This document shows, one piece after another, positions 9,601 to 17,641 of a stretch of 64,000 bases of DNA. The stretch is from Methanobacteriota archaeon. Its GTDB lineage: Archaea; Halobacteriota; Methanomicrobia; Methanomicrobiales; Methanocorpusculaceae. Within the stretch, counting starts at the first letter, position 1. Every line of letters begins with the position of its first letter. The notes under the pieces were generated by a model. That model was not told where the DNA came from, did no database searches, and saw only the letters and a list, made by a program, of their open reading frames with translations. The position numbers and the translations under genes were made by a program. The stretch is from positions 1 through 64,000 of the forward strand of contig JAEWXF010000023.1 of NCBI GenBank assembly GCA_023396065.1, read 5' to 3'.

Positions 9601-12600
9601 TCCCGGTAATACCTCCCGCATTCCGGGACGCGGTCACGGATGCTGTGGACACCGCCCGGTCTGCGGAACCCGAACCGGCAATCCCTCCGGCATACTCTCC
9701 GGAGGCGGTAACGGAACCGCCGGACACCGCATCAGAGATCGTAACCTCAGTGTATCCGGCGATACCTCCGGCATACTGCGTCGCGGCAACCGATCCGCCG
9801 GCGGAGACCCGGGTGAGTTCACCTGTTCCTTCGAGAGATCCGACGACTCCTCCCGCATACTTTCCGGACGCGGTGATGTCCGCCGCCCGGACGCCGCTGC
9901 CGCGAATGACCGAGTCAACAGCCCTGCCGGCAATCCCTCCGGCATACTCCCCGGATGCGGAGACCGTGACGTTGGAGACAAACAGACCGGTGATCTCCGC
10001 ATTCTGGATCTGGCCGAACAGACCGGCAGTTCCGGTCCCGGTAATCCGAACGTTGCTGACCGTGTGGCCGTTCCCGGAAAATGTGCCGGTAAACGGCTTT
10101 TCGGTGCTGCCGACCGGCTGCCAGTCGTATGCTGCAAGGGAAACGTCACGCATCAGGACAAAATGGGCGGAGAGGTATTTCTCCCTGAGATGCATGTTGT
10201 TCAGCTGTTTTGCGGAAACAATGTTGTACGGGTCCTCGGCTGTACCCGATCCGCTGTCAAAGGAGATGTCGGTCTCGGGATTCAGATAGGAGACGTCCGC
10301 CTGCATCATCGGCTGACCGCGAAGCTGCGGGATTTTATAGATGTCCCGGGTTCCGATCTCCCATATATTTTCCATGTCATACCCGACGCTGGTATAGAAT
10401 GCCGCGTTGTCCCACACCTGTGCGGACGAGACGAAGTTTCCGGAGTTTCCGTTAAAGTTGTCGCTGCGGGCATTGTCAATTCCGTCCCAGGTATAGTCCG
10501 TGTCCAGACTGAACGTCGGGTTGTTGGACTCCAGTGCTCCGACGATGCCGCCGTTGTTTCTGTCGTCCCCGCTGATGTACCGCGGGAGGGCAATGGAGTT
10601 GACGATCGCATCGGTTGCCGCTCCTGTGGCAAACTCCCAGCCGACGATGCCGCCAACCGTTGCATAGTTGACAATATTCCGGGTGGTCTCCATTCTGCAG
10701 GCCGAGATACAGTTGGTAATGACACCGTTGCCGCGACCGACGATACCGCCGCTGTAGGCAACACTGCCGATTGTGCCGGTATCTTTGCTTGCGGCTTTTA
10801 CCGTTCCGGTAGTAATGCAGTTGGTAAAATCACCGCCGATTGCCCAGCCGGCAAGGCCGCCGACATAGACGCCTCCGCTGATATTGAGTTCTGCGGAACA
10901 GTTCTCAATCAAACCTCTGCTGCCGCCGTAGTAGTACCCGACCAGACCCCCGGCGGTTCCAAGATTGGAATATTCGCCGTTTCGGACGGAGACGTTGCTG
11001 ATCACGGTATTTCTGGCGTTTGCGGCAATCAGTCCTCCGTGGGCTCCTTCCTTCGGGGCAACGGTGACGTTGTCAAAGTTGATGTTTTTGAACGTGGCGT
11101 CGCTGGTCTCGATGAACAGACCGATATCCGGACTGTACATATTTGTCTCATCGCTGATTCTGTTTTCGAGCGTGACGTTGTGTATCGTGTATCCGGCGCC
11201 GTCCAGTGTTCCGGTGAACGGCACTGCACCACTGCCGACCGGCTGCCAGTCGACTCCTTCCAGGGATATGTCGTTTATCAGAATGAACGAGGAGGAGAGG
11301 TGGTACCGGATTGCATCGAACTGGTTGGCGCTGCTGATTTTGTACGGGTCGTCTGCCGTTCCGGATCCGCCGGCGAACTCCATAGGGACAAGGTAGGAGA
11401 CGTCACTCATGACCGGGTGACCGCGGATCTGGGGAAGCATGTTGGCGTTTCCGAAGTCGCGGATGGTGCCGGTGGTCCAGAGGGTGTCTGCGTCCGGATC
11501 GGTGCTGATCGCAAATCCGAGGTCACCGGCGAAGAGGGAGGTGTTGTCCCAGACATACACAGAAGGAACTGCGGTTCCGTTGGTGCCGCCGAAGGTGGTT
11601 CCGGCAGGGTTTTTCATGCCTTCCCATGCGGCACAGTTCTCAACCGGTCCGGAACCTGCCACGGTTCCGGCCTGGTCCGGGTCACTGCTGCCGGTTTCGC
11701 GAAGCAGGGCGGCGGAGTCGGTAACGGTTCCGGAAACGATGGTTCCGGCGAGACCTCCCGCAGAGCCTGCGGTTCCGCTGACTGTTCCGAGAGCAATGCC
11801 GCGGAGGATGTCGCCGGAACTCTGGCCGGTAAGGCCGCCGGTCCCCGTGGTGCCGCGGACTGTTCCCAGGAAGACTGCGTCGGTGAGCTGGCCGCCGGAG
11901 GAACCGACCAGACCGCCGGCAGAGCCGGAGGAGGAGATGTGTGCTTCCACACTGATTTGGTCCGCACTGCCGCCGGTGGTGCTTCCGATGAGGCCGCCGG
12001 CACTGCTGCTGCCGGTAACTGTGGCATTCCGGACGGAAATGTTTTGGATCACCGTGGTGTCTGCGGTACCGGCAAGGGTTCCGGCGATGTCACCGGTGAC
12101 GGTCACGTCACGCAGACGGAGGCCGGTGATCTCTGCATTGCTGAGTGCCCCGAACAGCCCTCCTTCCAAAGAGGAGGGGACGGAGATGCCGGTTACGGTC
12201 AGACCGTTTCCGGCAAATGTTCCGGTGAACGGTTCTGCGGCGCTGCCGATCGGTTCCCATGCGGTGTCTTTGAGGGAGATGGTATCACTGACTTTGCCGG
12301 TTGCGGTGTAGTGGGCCGCAAGGTCCTCTCTGATGAGATGCATCTGGTGAACGGACTCCACCCGGTAGGGGTTGTCTGCAGAGCCGTCACCGCCGCCAAA
12401 ACCGTTGGCGGGAAAGTATCCTGCGTCTTCGGACATTGCAGGATGACCGCGGAGAACCGGCAGCAGGAACGCCTCTTCCGTGCCGGCTGTCCAGAGGCTG
12501 TCTCCTTCCGCATCAGTACTCAGATCAAAACCGAGGCCGGTGTAGAATGCCGCAGAGTTCCAGAGTTCCTCTGTTGTGGCGGGAAGGCCGTTCACTCCTC

Positions 12601-13735
12601 CGGAGAAGCCACTCTCACTGTAGGCATTTTCCATGCCTTCCCAGGCATAGCAGTTTTTCACGCTGACCCGGTCATAACCGGATATCTGGCCGCTATGCCG
12701 GCCCTGATTGCCGCCGTTCAGATATTTATTGAGGGCAACCGAGTTGGTAACCAGCGCGGTGGTGTCCGCGTTATAGGTGCTTCCGCCGACGATCCCGCCG
12801 CCGCCGAGACCTGTTTGGTCGTGATTGATAACCGGGAGTGTTACCATTGTGGTGGAGAGGGTCCGGTTGATGAGTGCGCCGTCCGAAACCTGTCCGGCAA
12901 TCCCGCCGACGTAGCCCCAGCCGTTGCCGGTTCTGACCGTCGCGGTTCCGGCGGCGATACAGTCGGTAACGGTGCTGTCTTTGAGGGAGCCGGCGATACT
13001 TCCGGTCCTCCATCCGGCGACGTCCGCTGTAACGGAACAGTTGGTGATACTGATGCTGTTCCCCATGCCGATCAGGCCGCCGGTGGATCCGCTGCCGGTA
13101 ACCGTGGCATTCCGGACGGAAACTCCGCTGATCGTCGATTCAGTTCCTGATTCGGCGATTGCAGCTATGGTTCCGCCATAGTAGCCGGAGAGGGATACGT
13201 TCGCAAAATGCAGATTGCGTATCTCAGCTCCGGAGATTGTGTCGAACAGACCGCAGTAGTCTACGGTGGAGGACAGGTCATGAATGGTGTGACCGCTGCC
13301 GTCAAGGGTTCCGGTAAACGATGTGGCCTCCGACCCGACCGGCTGCCAGTTTCTGTCTTTCAGAGAGATGTCGCTTTTCAGAATGAAGGATGCAGACAGG
13401 TACTGGCGCATCTGGTCCAGCTGGTCTGCGGTCTCGATCTGATACGGGTTCCCGGGTGTGCCGTCGCCGCCGGTGAAGGTTCCGGCAGGTGCTGGTGTAA
13501 GGATGGTGGTCCCGGGGTCGCGCGCGGGGGTCGGGGTGGCTGTAGCTGTGGGTGTAGGTGTACTTTCCTGACCGGTGTCGGTTACCCATATGGTGATGTC
13601 ATCGAACGTTCCCGCTTCGCCAAATGACGGGGCTGTGCCGGCTTCTCCATCGTCTGCGGCGGCTGCGCTGCAGAGCAGGAGGATACACAGGATCGTAAGG
13701 CAGGATTTTATCGTGAGTTTCGGGAGTTTCAGCAT
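6671..13735 (-). CDS. Giant secreted GLUG-module protein with C-terminal dockerin repeats
   Basis: 2354 aa; ATG at 13735 with GGAG eight bases upstream. Residues 1-27 are a signal peptide (LLLCSAAAADD), followed by a Thr/Pro-rich linker (about 50-85). Six large modules follow, each about 310-390 aa. Each opens with a GTxxDPYxI sequence and an (A/D/V)xQL-R-L stretch, continues with DISL, a W(Q/E)PxGS motif and FTGTFDGxGYTI, carries many GLUG-like AGGIAG/GGLVG repeats, and closes with LWxxGT and LPVLRGHPAM. After the sixth module comes a segment beginning TENTVTDGTW that nearly repeats the C-terminus of the DUF4430 protein, ending in two dockerin repeats (INVYDAQRISRYAAGT twice). It probably forms a long beta-solenoid on the cell surface. 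The ligand and the cohesin partner are unknown. Confidence 0.9.
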   Translation of the reverse strand: MLKLPKLTIKSCLTILCILLLCSAAAADDGEAGTAPSFGEAGTFDDITIWVTDTGQESTPTPTATATPTPARDPGTTILTPAPAGTFTGGDGTPGNPYQIETADQLDQMRQYLSASFILKSDISLKDRNWQPVGSEATSFTGTLDGSGHTIHDLSSTVDYCGLFDTISGAEIRNLHFANVSLSGYYGGTIAAIAESGTESTISGVSVRNATVTGSGSTGGLIGMGNSISITNCSVTADVAGWRTGSIAGSLKDSTVTDCIAAGTATVRTGNGWGYVGGIAGQVSDGALINRTLSTTMVTLPVINHDQTGLGGGGIVGGSTYNADTTALVTNSVALNKYLNGGNQGRHSGQISGYDRVSVKNCYAWEGMENAYSESGFSGGVNGLPATTEELWNSAAFYTGLGFDLSTDAEGDSLWTAGTEEAFLLPVLRGHPAMSEDAGYFPANGFGGGDGSADNPYRVESVHQMHLIREDLAAHYTATGKVSDTISLKDTAWEPIGSAAEPFTGTFAGNGLTVTGISVPSSLEGGLFGALSNAEITGLRLRDVTVTGDIAGTLAGTADTTVIQNISVRNATVTGSSSAGGLIGSTTGGSADQISVEAHISSSGSAGGLVGSSGGQLTDAVFLGTVRGTTGTGGLTGQSSGDILRGIALGTVSGTAGSAGGLAGTIVSGTVTDSAALLRETGSSDPDQAGTVAGSGPVENCAAWEGMKNPAGTTFGGTNGTAVPSVYVWDNTSLFAGDLGFAISTDPDADTLWTTGTIRDFGNANMLPQIRGHPVMSDVSYLVPMEFAGGSGTADDPYKISSANQFDAIRYHLSSSFILINDISLEGVDWQPVGSGAVPFTGTLDGAGYTIHNVTLENRISDETNMYSPDIGLFIETSDATFKNINFDNVTVAPKEGAHGGLIAANARNTVISNVSVRNGEYSNLGTAGGLVGYYYGGSRGLIENCSAELNISGGVYVGGLAGWAIGGDFTNCITTGTVKAASKDTGTIGSVAYSGGIVGRGNGVITNCISACRMETTRNIVNYATVGGIVGWEFATGAATDAIVNSIALPRYISGDDRNNGGIVGALESNNPTFSLDTDYTWDGIDNARSDNFNGNSGNFVSSAQVWDNAAFYTSVGYDMENIWEIGTRDIYKIPQLRGQPMMQADVSYLNPETDISFDSGSGTAEDPYNIVSAKQLNNMHLREKYLSAHFVLMRDVSLAAYDWQPVGSTEKPFTGTFSGNGHTVSNVRITGTGTAGLFGQIQNAEITGLFVSNVTVSASGEYAGGIAGRAVDSVIRGSGVRAADITASGKYAGGVVGSLEGTGELTRVSAGGSVAATQYAGGIAGYTEVTISDAVSGGSVTASGEYAGGIAGSGSADRAVSTASVTASRNAGGITGTGTAADSLAFNQAVSGAKASTGTVAGSGSVSGTFAWDSITNPAAGSFGGPGGTAVDSETLWNNFAFYTGLGWDFAAGSGESLWTLGTEEEFLLPVLSGQPAMGVNALFLGPTVGKFTEGSGTVADPYHVTTDLQLNNVRNYPSSHFVLTNDISLVNFSAWEPIGSSSSSAFRGTFNGSGYTIRDVSFSGSGIAGLFGYTNGAVFSNLHLNTVTISATSAAGSLVAKAAATTIANCSVRAAAVVTTGNPAGMLVGEAAKGSMITNCSVSGSVTALQNAGGIAGSTAAVIANCTAAGSVTGTGGLAGGIVGQLTGGSVEYCFVNCLVTTPDATENFGLGSQSGGIAGSLGSTATTAEISHSAAVGKTVDGNYTESVGRVAGAVRDGGTVQAVYAWDGMKNPSGGSFGGSNGLNATKVQLWNSSVFYQNVLGFDMTNVWEIGTEKYYQLPVLRGHPVTGGYAKHLAPNEFAGGEGSVDNPYVIYTADQLNAVRGDELASHFVLAADISLVNVSDWEPIGNAGTAFTGTFDGRGYTISDLTTTGFGLFGTVSGAAIANLNLENVSISHGSGYNAASLAGELTSSSLVNCSVRNASVTAKGWSGGVVGIVSGTSSITRCSFAGSVNVSMDRAGGILGSPLTGGVVTIEDCVAAGSVSATSGYAGGIAGYLTEGSLLRHVISTVEVKSGNAVTSNAGSVYGFGEKVYAYSSVGASRYVDGKDATTTGAFAGKTAVKTFTDNRNWEGTTNRLGDLGGKKANTVVAGSVLWDSAAVYRTAGFDMENVWTMGTEELFLLPVLAGHPAMISDAGYLVGLSPEEPEIPEPQVTENTVTDGTWSAAVPARVVYEFVPAAAANVSVPVITRGSQTLALSENVAVEMYAGGVWSPVSASVTDGKLAVSGDVTGAEKLRATFTGRRLGDVTNDEKINVYDAQRISRYAAGTAVFDEAEMFFADVTGDGKINVYDAQRISRYAAGTVNEHYS

Positions 13736-13789
13736 ACTCTTGTCTCCATCAGTACCTGCAGGAGGTACTCTGGCGTATTATATGGAGGT

Positions 13790-13806
13790 AATGAAATATA
13801 AATTGA
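13790..13806 (-). promoter_or_regulatory. TATA-type promoter of the 2354-aa surface protein
   Basis: The minus strand reads CAATTTATATTTCATT about 60 bases before the start codon. It matches the element upstream of the DUF4430-dockerin gene at nearly every base and at the same distance. Confidence 0.55.
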
Positions 13807-13845
13807 CATATTCTGTGGTATTAATACAATATTGCTTTTCAAATA

Positions 13846-13854
13846 TGCATTGCA
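13846..13854. promoter_or_regulatory. TGCATTGCA motif, candidate operator (copy 2)
   Basis: TGCATTGCA lies about 115 bases upstream of the 2354-aa gene and some 50 bases upstream of its TATA element, in the region shared with the divergent regulator at 14057. Confidence 0.4.
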
Positions 13855-13980
13855 GTTATGCCTATCAGATCTAAACATCTGATCTGCCCTCCCTCAGATT
13901 TTTTTCAGGAATCCGATTTTTTCAGGGTCGTTTGCGATTTTTCCCGGAGATATTCGTGGAATCGGCAGGGATCGTCTCTC

Positions 13981-13999
13981 TGCAATGCAGTATTGCATA
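13981..13999. promoter_or_regulatory. TGCATTGCA motif, inverted copy, upstream of the regulator
   Basis: TGCAATGCA (the reverse complement of the shared motif) is followed directly by TATTGCAT, making a degenerate repeated site about 70 bases upstream of the winged-helix regulator. It sits just before an AT-rich TATA-like stretch (AAATATTTATTT). Compatible with autoregulation. Confidence 0.4.
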
Positions 14000-14056
14000 A
14001 GTGAAATATTTATTTCTATAAGTCATATCAATTATAGTAAGTTGCTGTGATCTTTG

Positions 14057-14605
14057 ATGATGCCAAACGAACGTGATGCCGGGATGGATCTGGTGCTGAG
14101 TACACTGAACAGTACCCGCCACGGAATTTCCATTGCCGACATATCCCGGAAATGCGGTATGAACCGGAATTCTGTGGCAAAATATCTGAATATCCTGGTT
14201 ACTCTGGGGCAGGCCGAGATGCAGGTTGTGGGACCGGCACGGGTGTATCATCTGTCATCCAGAGTTCCGTTTTCGGATGAATTTCTCCGTTGTTATCCAG
14301 ATCCTGCGATTATGCTGGACGAGGAAGCGGTTGTGAAGATGGTGAATATGCTGTTTCTGGAGCAGTACGATGTTTGTGAGGAGGATATTCTGGGAAAATC
14401 TATCGGTGAAGTGCCGGTCCCTGTGGTGAAGGCGCTTGCGTCGGTTCCCGAACTGCGTACTGCACTGAACGGGGAGCCGCCGGTGATGAGCCGGTGGATG
14501 AAGTTCAGCTGCGCGGATGCTGTATGGAAGTACTGGATCGTGTCGGCGGTCTCCGGGGACGGCAGTTTCGGTGTGTTTGTCTCGATTCGTCTGATGCAGG
14601 ACTGA
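14057..14605 (+). CDS. Winged-helix regulator with C-terminal sensor-like domain
   Basis: About 182 aa. The start at 14057 (ATG ATG) has GTGAT five bases upstream. Residues about 8-70 form a helix-turn-helix of MarR/ArsR type (GISIADISRKCGMNRNSVAKYL as two segments around ADISRK and RNSVAKY). The remainder (about 80-182) has a PAS-like look with a conserved MLDEEA stretch and a beta-rich end (YWIVSAVSG, FGVFVSIRL), but no certain family. It is transcribed divergently from the 2354-aa surface protein, and the intergenic region holds two copies of TGCATTGCA. This makes it the natural candidate regulator of the dockerin genes. That link is inference from position and a shared motif only. Confidence 0.7.
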   Translation: MMPNERDAGMDLVLSTLNSTRHGISIADISRKCGMNRNSVAKYLNILVTLGQAEMQVVGPARVYHLSSRVPFSDEFLRCYPDPAIMLDEEAVVKMVNMLFLEQYDVCEEDILGKSIGEVPVPVVKALASVPELRTALNGEPPVMSRWMKFSCADAVWKYWIVSAVSGDGSFGVFVSIRLMQD

Positions 14606-14627
14606 TATGCAGTTCTGCACGGCATAA

Positions 14628-14868
14628 GACAAATTATATGTTATAAACGCAAATAATGTATGGGCAGCGGGTCATACCACTCGAAATCCTGCAATATCAG
14701 AATGGAGTCACGTGGACAGTTGGCATGTCTGATTTTGTTCCGGAAATCCCGGGTGATAAACTGCCGTTCAATTCATTTCCCAATCACACACAACCACACA
14801 TCTGGTAATCGATGCATTCATAGAAATACTGCCTGTCCGCATATTGGCGGACAGGGGTGTCTTTTTTG
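14628..14868 (+). ncRNA. Candidate small RNA with its own TATA box and terminator
   Basis: An AT-rich TTATATGTTATAAAC element at about 14633-14647 resembles an archaeal box A. A strong hairpin at 14832-14855 (CCTGTCCGC / GCGGACAGG) is followed by six T residues (14862-14867). The roughly 200 bases between have no credible reading frame. The terminator could instead end the regulator transcript. No known RNA family recognised. Confidence 0.3.
14832..14867 (+). terminator. Hairpin plus T-run terminator
   Basis: Nine-base perfect stem with a six-base loop followed by TCTTTTTT on the plus strand. Confidence 0.6.
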
Positions 14869-14917
14869 GTTCCGTCTTGACGAATTTGGGATACCACATC
14901 CACATTTTCCTGCCGAA

Positions 14918-15889
14918 TCACCCGACCGGCCGGACGCTGATCTCTCCAGAGGAAAGCGTCCGGCGTCCGGCGGCAGTCTCCACCACCAGACCACCGGTCT
15001 CGTTCAGATCAACGGCCACCGCATCCTGCCAGACACCGTTTTCCAAAAACCGGATGGACTTTCCGAGGACCAGTGAGCGGGTCCGGTACTCCTGCAGAAA
15101 CGAACGGTCCGGGAGTGACTCCACAAGCATCAGAAGATTACTGATGACCGCTCCGGCAAGCATGTTCCGGGTAACTGCGGGAGACTCATCATACAATGCC
15201 CCGACAACTGCCCGGAGATCTTCGGGAAGCTCGGGATTCTCCCGGAAATTGATCCCGATTCCCACAACAACAGACTCAATGGTACCGGACTCAAAATCAC
15301 TTACCGCTTCGGTCAGAATACCGCATATCTTCTTTCCGTTCAGATACAGATCATTAACCCATTTAATCTGCGGAGACAGACCCGTCACCGACTCAATCGC
15401 CCGGGCGGTTGCCACAGCCGCGGCTGTCGTGATCAGCACCGCATCGGAAAACGAAAACGCCGGCCTCAGCACAACACTCAGGTACAGACCGGTTCCTGCC
15501 GGCGAATAAAATGATCGGCCCAGTCTGCCGCGACCTGTGGTCTGCGCCTCGGCAAGGACAACCGTTCCGGCAGCCGCCCCGGCAACCGCCAGAGCCTTTG
15601 CATCCTGATTCGTAGACCCCGTGAGCTTTCGGATATCCAGGGAAATATCACGGTACTGCGGCGCCAGAGAAAAACGGATACCTGCATCCGAAAGAATATC
15701 GGACTCCGGAAGCAGCCGGTATCCTTTGTTCGACACAGCCGAGATGAGATAGCCGTCGGTTTGCAGGGACTTGACCGCTTTCCAGACAGCCGCCCGGGAA
15801 ACCGAAAGCTGTGACGCAATATCTTCTCCGGAAAGATAGACATCCCGGTTTTGTTCCAGAAGCGTACGGACGGACTGTTTTACCGACAT
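14918..15889 (-). CDS. birA: Biotin-[acetyl-CoA-carboxylase] ligase with N-terminal HTH
   Basis: 323 aa. The enzyme activates biotin with ATP and transfers it to a lysine of biotin-dependent carboxylases; in methanogens the main acceptor is pyruvate carboxylase. Residues 1-60 form a winged helix (SGEDIASQLSVSRAAVWKAV in two parts), as in bifunctional BirA. The catalytic domain shows TGSTNQDA at 90-97, the biotinyl-AMP loop GRGRLGR at 119-125, and KWVNDLYLNGKK from 176. Length fits the bifunctional family. It lies 15 bases downstream of the coiled-coil membrane protein gene on the same strand and is probably co-transcribed with it. Whether the HTH represses anything here is unknown, and no biotin operator was recognised. 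Confidence 0.95.
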   Translation of the reverse strand: MSVKQSVRTLLEQNRDVYLSGEDIASQLSVSRAAVWKAVKSLQTDGYLISAVSNKGYRLLPESDILSDAGIRFSLAPQYRDISLDIRKLTGSTNQDAKALAVAGAAAGTVVLAEAQTTGRGRLGRSFYSPAGTGLYLSVVLRPAFSFSDAVLITTAAAVATARAIESVTGLSPQIKWVNDLYLNGKKICGILTEAVSDFESGTIESVVVGIGINFRENPELPEDLRAVVGALYDESPAVTRNMLAGAVISNLLMLVESLPDRSFLQEYRTRSLVLGKSIRFLENGVWQDAVAVDLNETGGLVVETAAGRRTLSSGEISVRPVG

Positions 15890-15904
15890 ACAAAAAAAAG
15901 AAGA

Positions 15905-16618
15905 TCAGGCTGCCTGCGCAATAACATTCTTCGGCAGCAGGAACTTCACCAAGAACTCAGGAATTGATTTGTCCGTCTCAATCAGCATCTTAAAGTATGC
16001 CTGATTCTCTGCGGTGTTGCCCTGATATTCGAGGGTCACTTTGTAGTTAATCGTCGTAACCGGTACTTTGCCGAACAGCGTGGTCACCGTTGCGCTCTGT
16101 TCCCCGATGGCAATCGGAACGCCGGCAACAAGTTTACTGGTCTGCCCGTTTATGGAGATAAGCATCTCATTGTCCATGGACAGCGCAATCAGTTCATTAT
16201 TATTGAAGGAGACCGGCTGGCCGAGCGGGAACCAGACACTGTAGGTGGTTGTATACGGATAGCTTACAGCGCCGGACGACGGCCCCACGGACACCGAGTG
16301 GGTGGCGATCAGGACGATGAACGCCAGCAGGATCACGACAATGATACCGCCTATGATCTTTCGTCTCCGGCTTTTACTCACCAGCTTCTTCTCTTTGTCC
16401 CGTGCCTCCTTTTCAGCCGCAGCAATCTTCTGGGCTTCCAGTTCGGCTTTTATTTTCGCTTCTGCTTCCCGCTTGGCAGTCTCGGCGGACTCAGCTTCAG
16501 CGGCTGCCTTTGCTTCGGCGGCGATCTTCTGGGCTTCGGCCTCGGCCTTTTCCCGACGCAGGCGCTCCACTTCGCGGCGGAGCTCCTCGTCCTCGACGGA
16601 ATTTGGTTGGTCAGCCAT
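15905..16618 (-). CDS. Membrane-anchored coiled-coil protein of unknown function
   Basis: 237 aa; ATG at 16618. Residues about 5-80 are a highly charged Ala/Glu/Lys-rich coiled coil (many AEAEAQKIAAE-type heptads). A basic patch, SKSRRRKIIGG, precedes one transmembrane helix (about 90-108, IIVVILLAFIVLIAT). The C-terminal 130 residues are beta-rich and probably extracytoplasmic by the positive-inside rule. I recognise no family. The gene precedes birA on the same strand by 15 bases and is divergent from porB. The coiled coil resembles TolA-like spacer segments in composition only. Confidence 0.8.
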   Translation of the reverse strand: MADQPNSVEDEELRREVERLRREKAEAEAQKIAAEAKAAAEAESAETAKREAEAKIKAELEAQKIAAAEKEARDKEKKLVSKSRRRKIIGGIIVVILLAFIVLIATHSVSVGPSSGAVSYPYTTTYSVWFPLGQPVSFNNNELIALSMDNEMLISINGQTSKLVAGVPIAIGEQSATVTTLFGKVPVTTINYKVTLEYQGNTAENQAYFKMLIETDKSIPEFLVKFLLPKNVIAQAA

Positions 16619-16750
16619 ACTATAGTTTCATTCGCGTGCCTGGATGAAATACTTTTGCGAAACCCTACCCTGTCGGGAGAGAAGGACCCCCCCGCCATGC
16701 CCACCAAGAAAAAGCCTCATTATTAATCATGACAAATATGTACCCATTTC

Positions 16751-17641
16751 ATGACGGAAATTCCAAAAGAGGAAATGCTGTTAAAGTGTCCCTCCACCTG
16801 TGCCGGGTGCGGATCTTTACTGGCACTCCGCTATATTCTGAAAGCAGCCGGCAAGGACACCGTTCTCGTAATCCCTGCCTGCTGCAACAGTGTCATTCAG
16901 GGAGTGTACCCGTATATGCTGCATACAATCCCCGTGTACAACATCGCATTTGCCGCCGCCGCAGCATGCGCTTCAGGAATGAGTGAAGCATTCCGGGCAG
17001 CCGGCAAAAAGACGAACGTCATCGTCTATGCCGGTGACGGCGGAACCGCCGACATCGGCATTCAGGCGCTGTCCGGCGCCCTGGAACGGGGAGAAGACTT
17101 CCTCTACATCTGCTACGACAACGAAGCATACGGAAACACGGGAATGCAGAGATCCGGAGCAACACCGCTTGGGGCAATCACCACCACAACCCCGAACGGA
17201 AAAACCGTCAACAAAAAAGATCTCGACAGAATCATCGAGGCCCACAACCTTCCCTATCAGGCAACCGCCTGCGCATCGTATCCTGCCGACATTTACCAGA
17301 AAGTCAAAAAAGCCCTCGCAATCCCGGGCCCGAAGTTCATACATATCCTTGCTCCCTGCCCGCCGGGATGGAGAACACTCTCGGAAAAAACCGTGGAGAT
17401 CGGCAAAATGGCCGTAAAGTCCGGCATCTGGGTACTCTGGGAAAAAGAGTATGACAAATTCACCATCAGTGCACCCTCGCGGGCCGCGATGCGAAAACCC
17501 GTGCCGGTCATTGACTACCTGAAAGCCCAGGGAAGATTCCGCAAAGTGGACGACGCAACCGCAGCGAAAATCCAGGCCTCGGTCGACAAAAACCTCAAAA
17601 AGGTTGCTGCCGAAGCCGCATACTCGGAGGAGTGCGCATGA
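16751..17641 (+). CDS. porB: Pyruvate-type 2-oxoacid:ferredoxin oxidoreductase, beta subunit (TPP-binding)
   Basis: 296 aa. Binds thiamine diphosphate and a 4Fe-4S cluster in the enzyme that interconverts pyruvate + CoA and acetyl-CoA + CO2 with ferredoxin. Cys13, Cys17 and Cys20 (CPSTCAGCG) and the GDGGTADIG motif (95-103) with NEAYGNTG (124-131) are the cluster-proximal and TPP/Mg features. In autotrophic methanogens it works as pyruvate synthase. It is the first gene of four, overlapping porA by four bases. Assignment to pyruvate rather than another 2-oxoacid rests on the overall look of the PorA, PorC and PorD subunits and is not certain. The start has no strong ribosome site; an in-frame ATG 24 bases later follows AGAGG. 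Confidence 0.85.
   Translation: MTEIPKEEMLLKCPSTCAGCGSLLALRYILKAAGKDTVLVIPACCNSVIQGVYPYMLHTIPVYNIAFAAAAACASGMSEAFRAAGKKTNVIVYAGDGGTADIGIQALSGALERGEDFLYICYDNEAYGNTGMQRSGATPLGAITTTTPNGKTVNKKDLDRIIEAHNLPYQATACASYPADIYQKVKKALAIPGPKFIHILAPCPPGWRTLSEKTVEIGKMAVKSGIWVLWEKEYDKFTISAPSRAAMRKPVPVIDYLKAQGRFRKVDDATAAKIQASVDKNLKKVAAEAAYSEECA

Noticed and set aside
10064..13150. Very long open frame (over 1000 codons) on the plus strand inside the 2354-aa gene
   Set aside because: It is antisense to a gene with six regular modules, a signal peptide and dockerin repeats; its product is Cys/Gly/Arg-rich without domains and results from the repeat composition.
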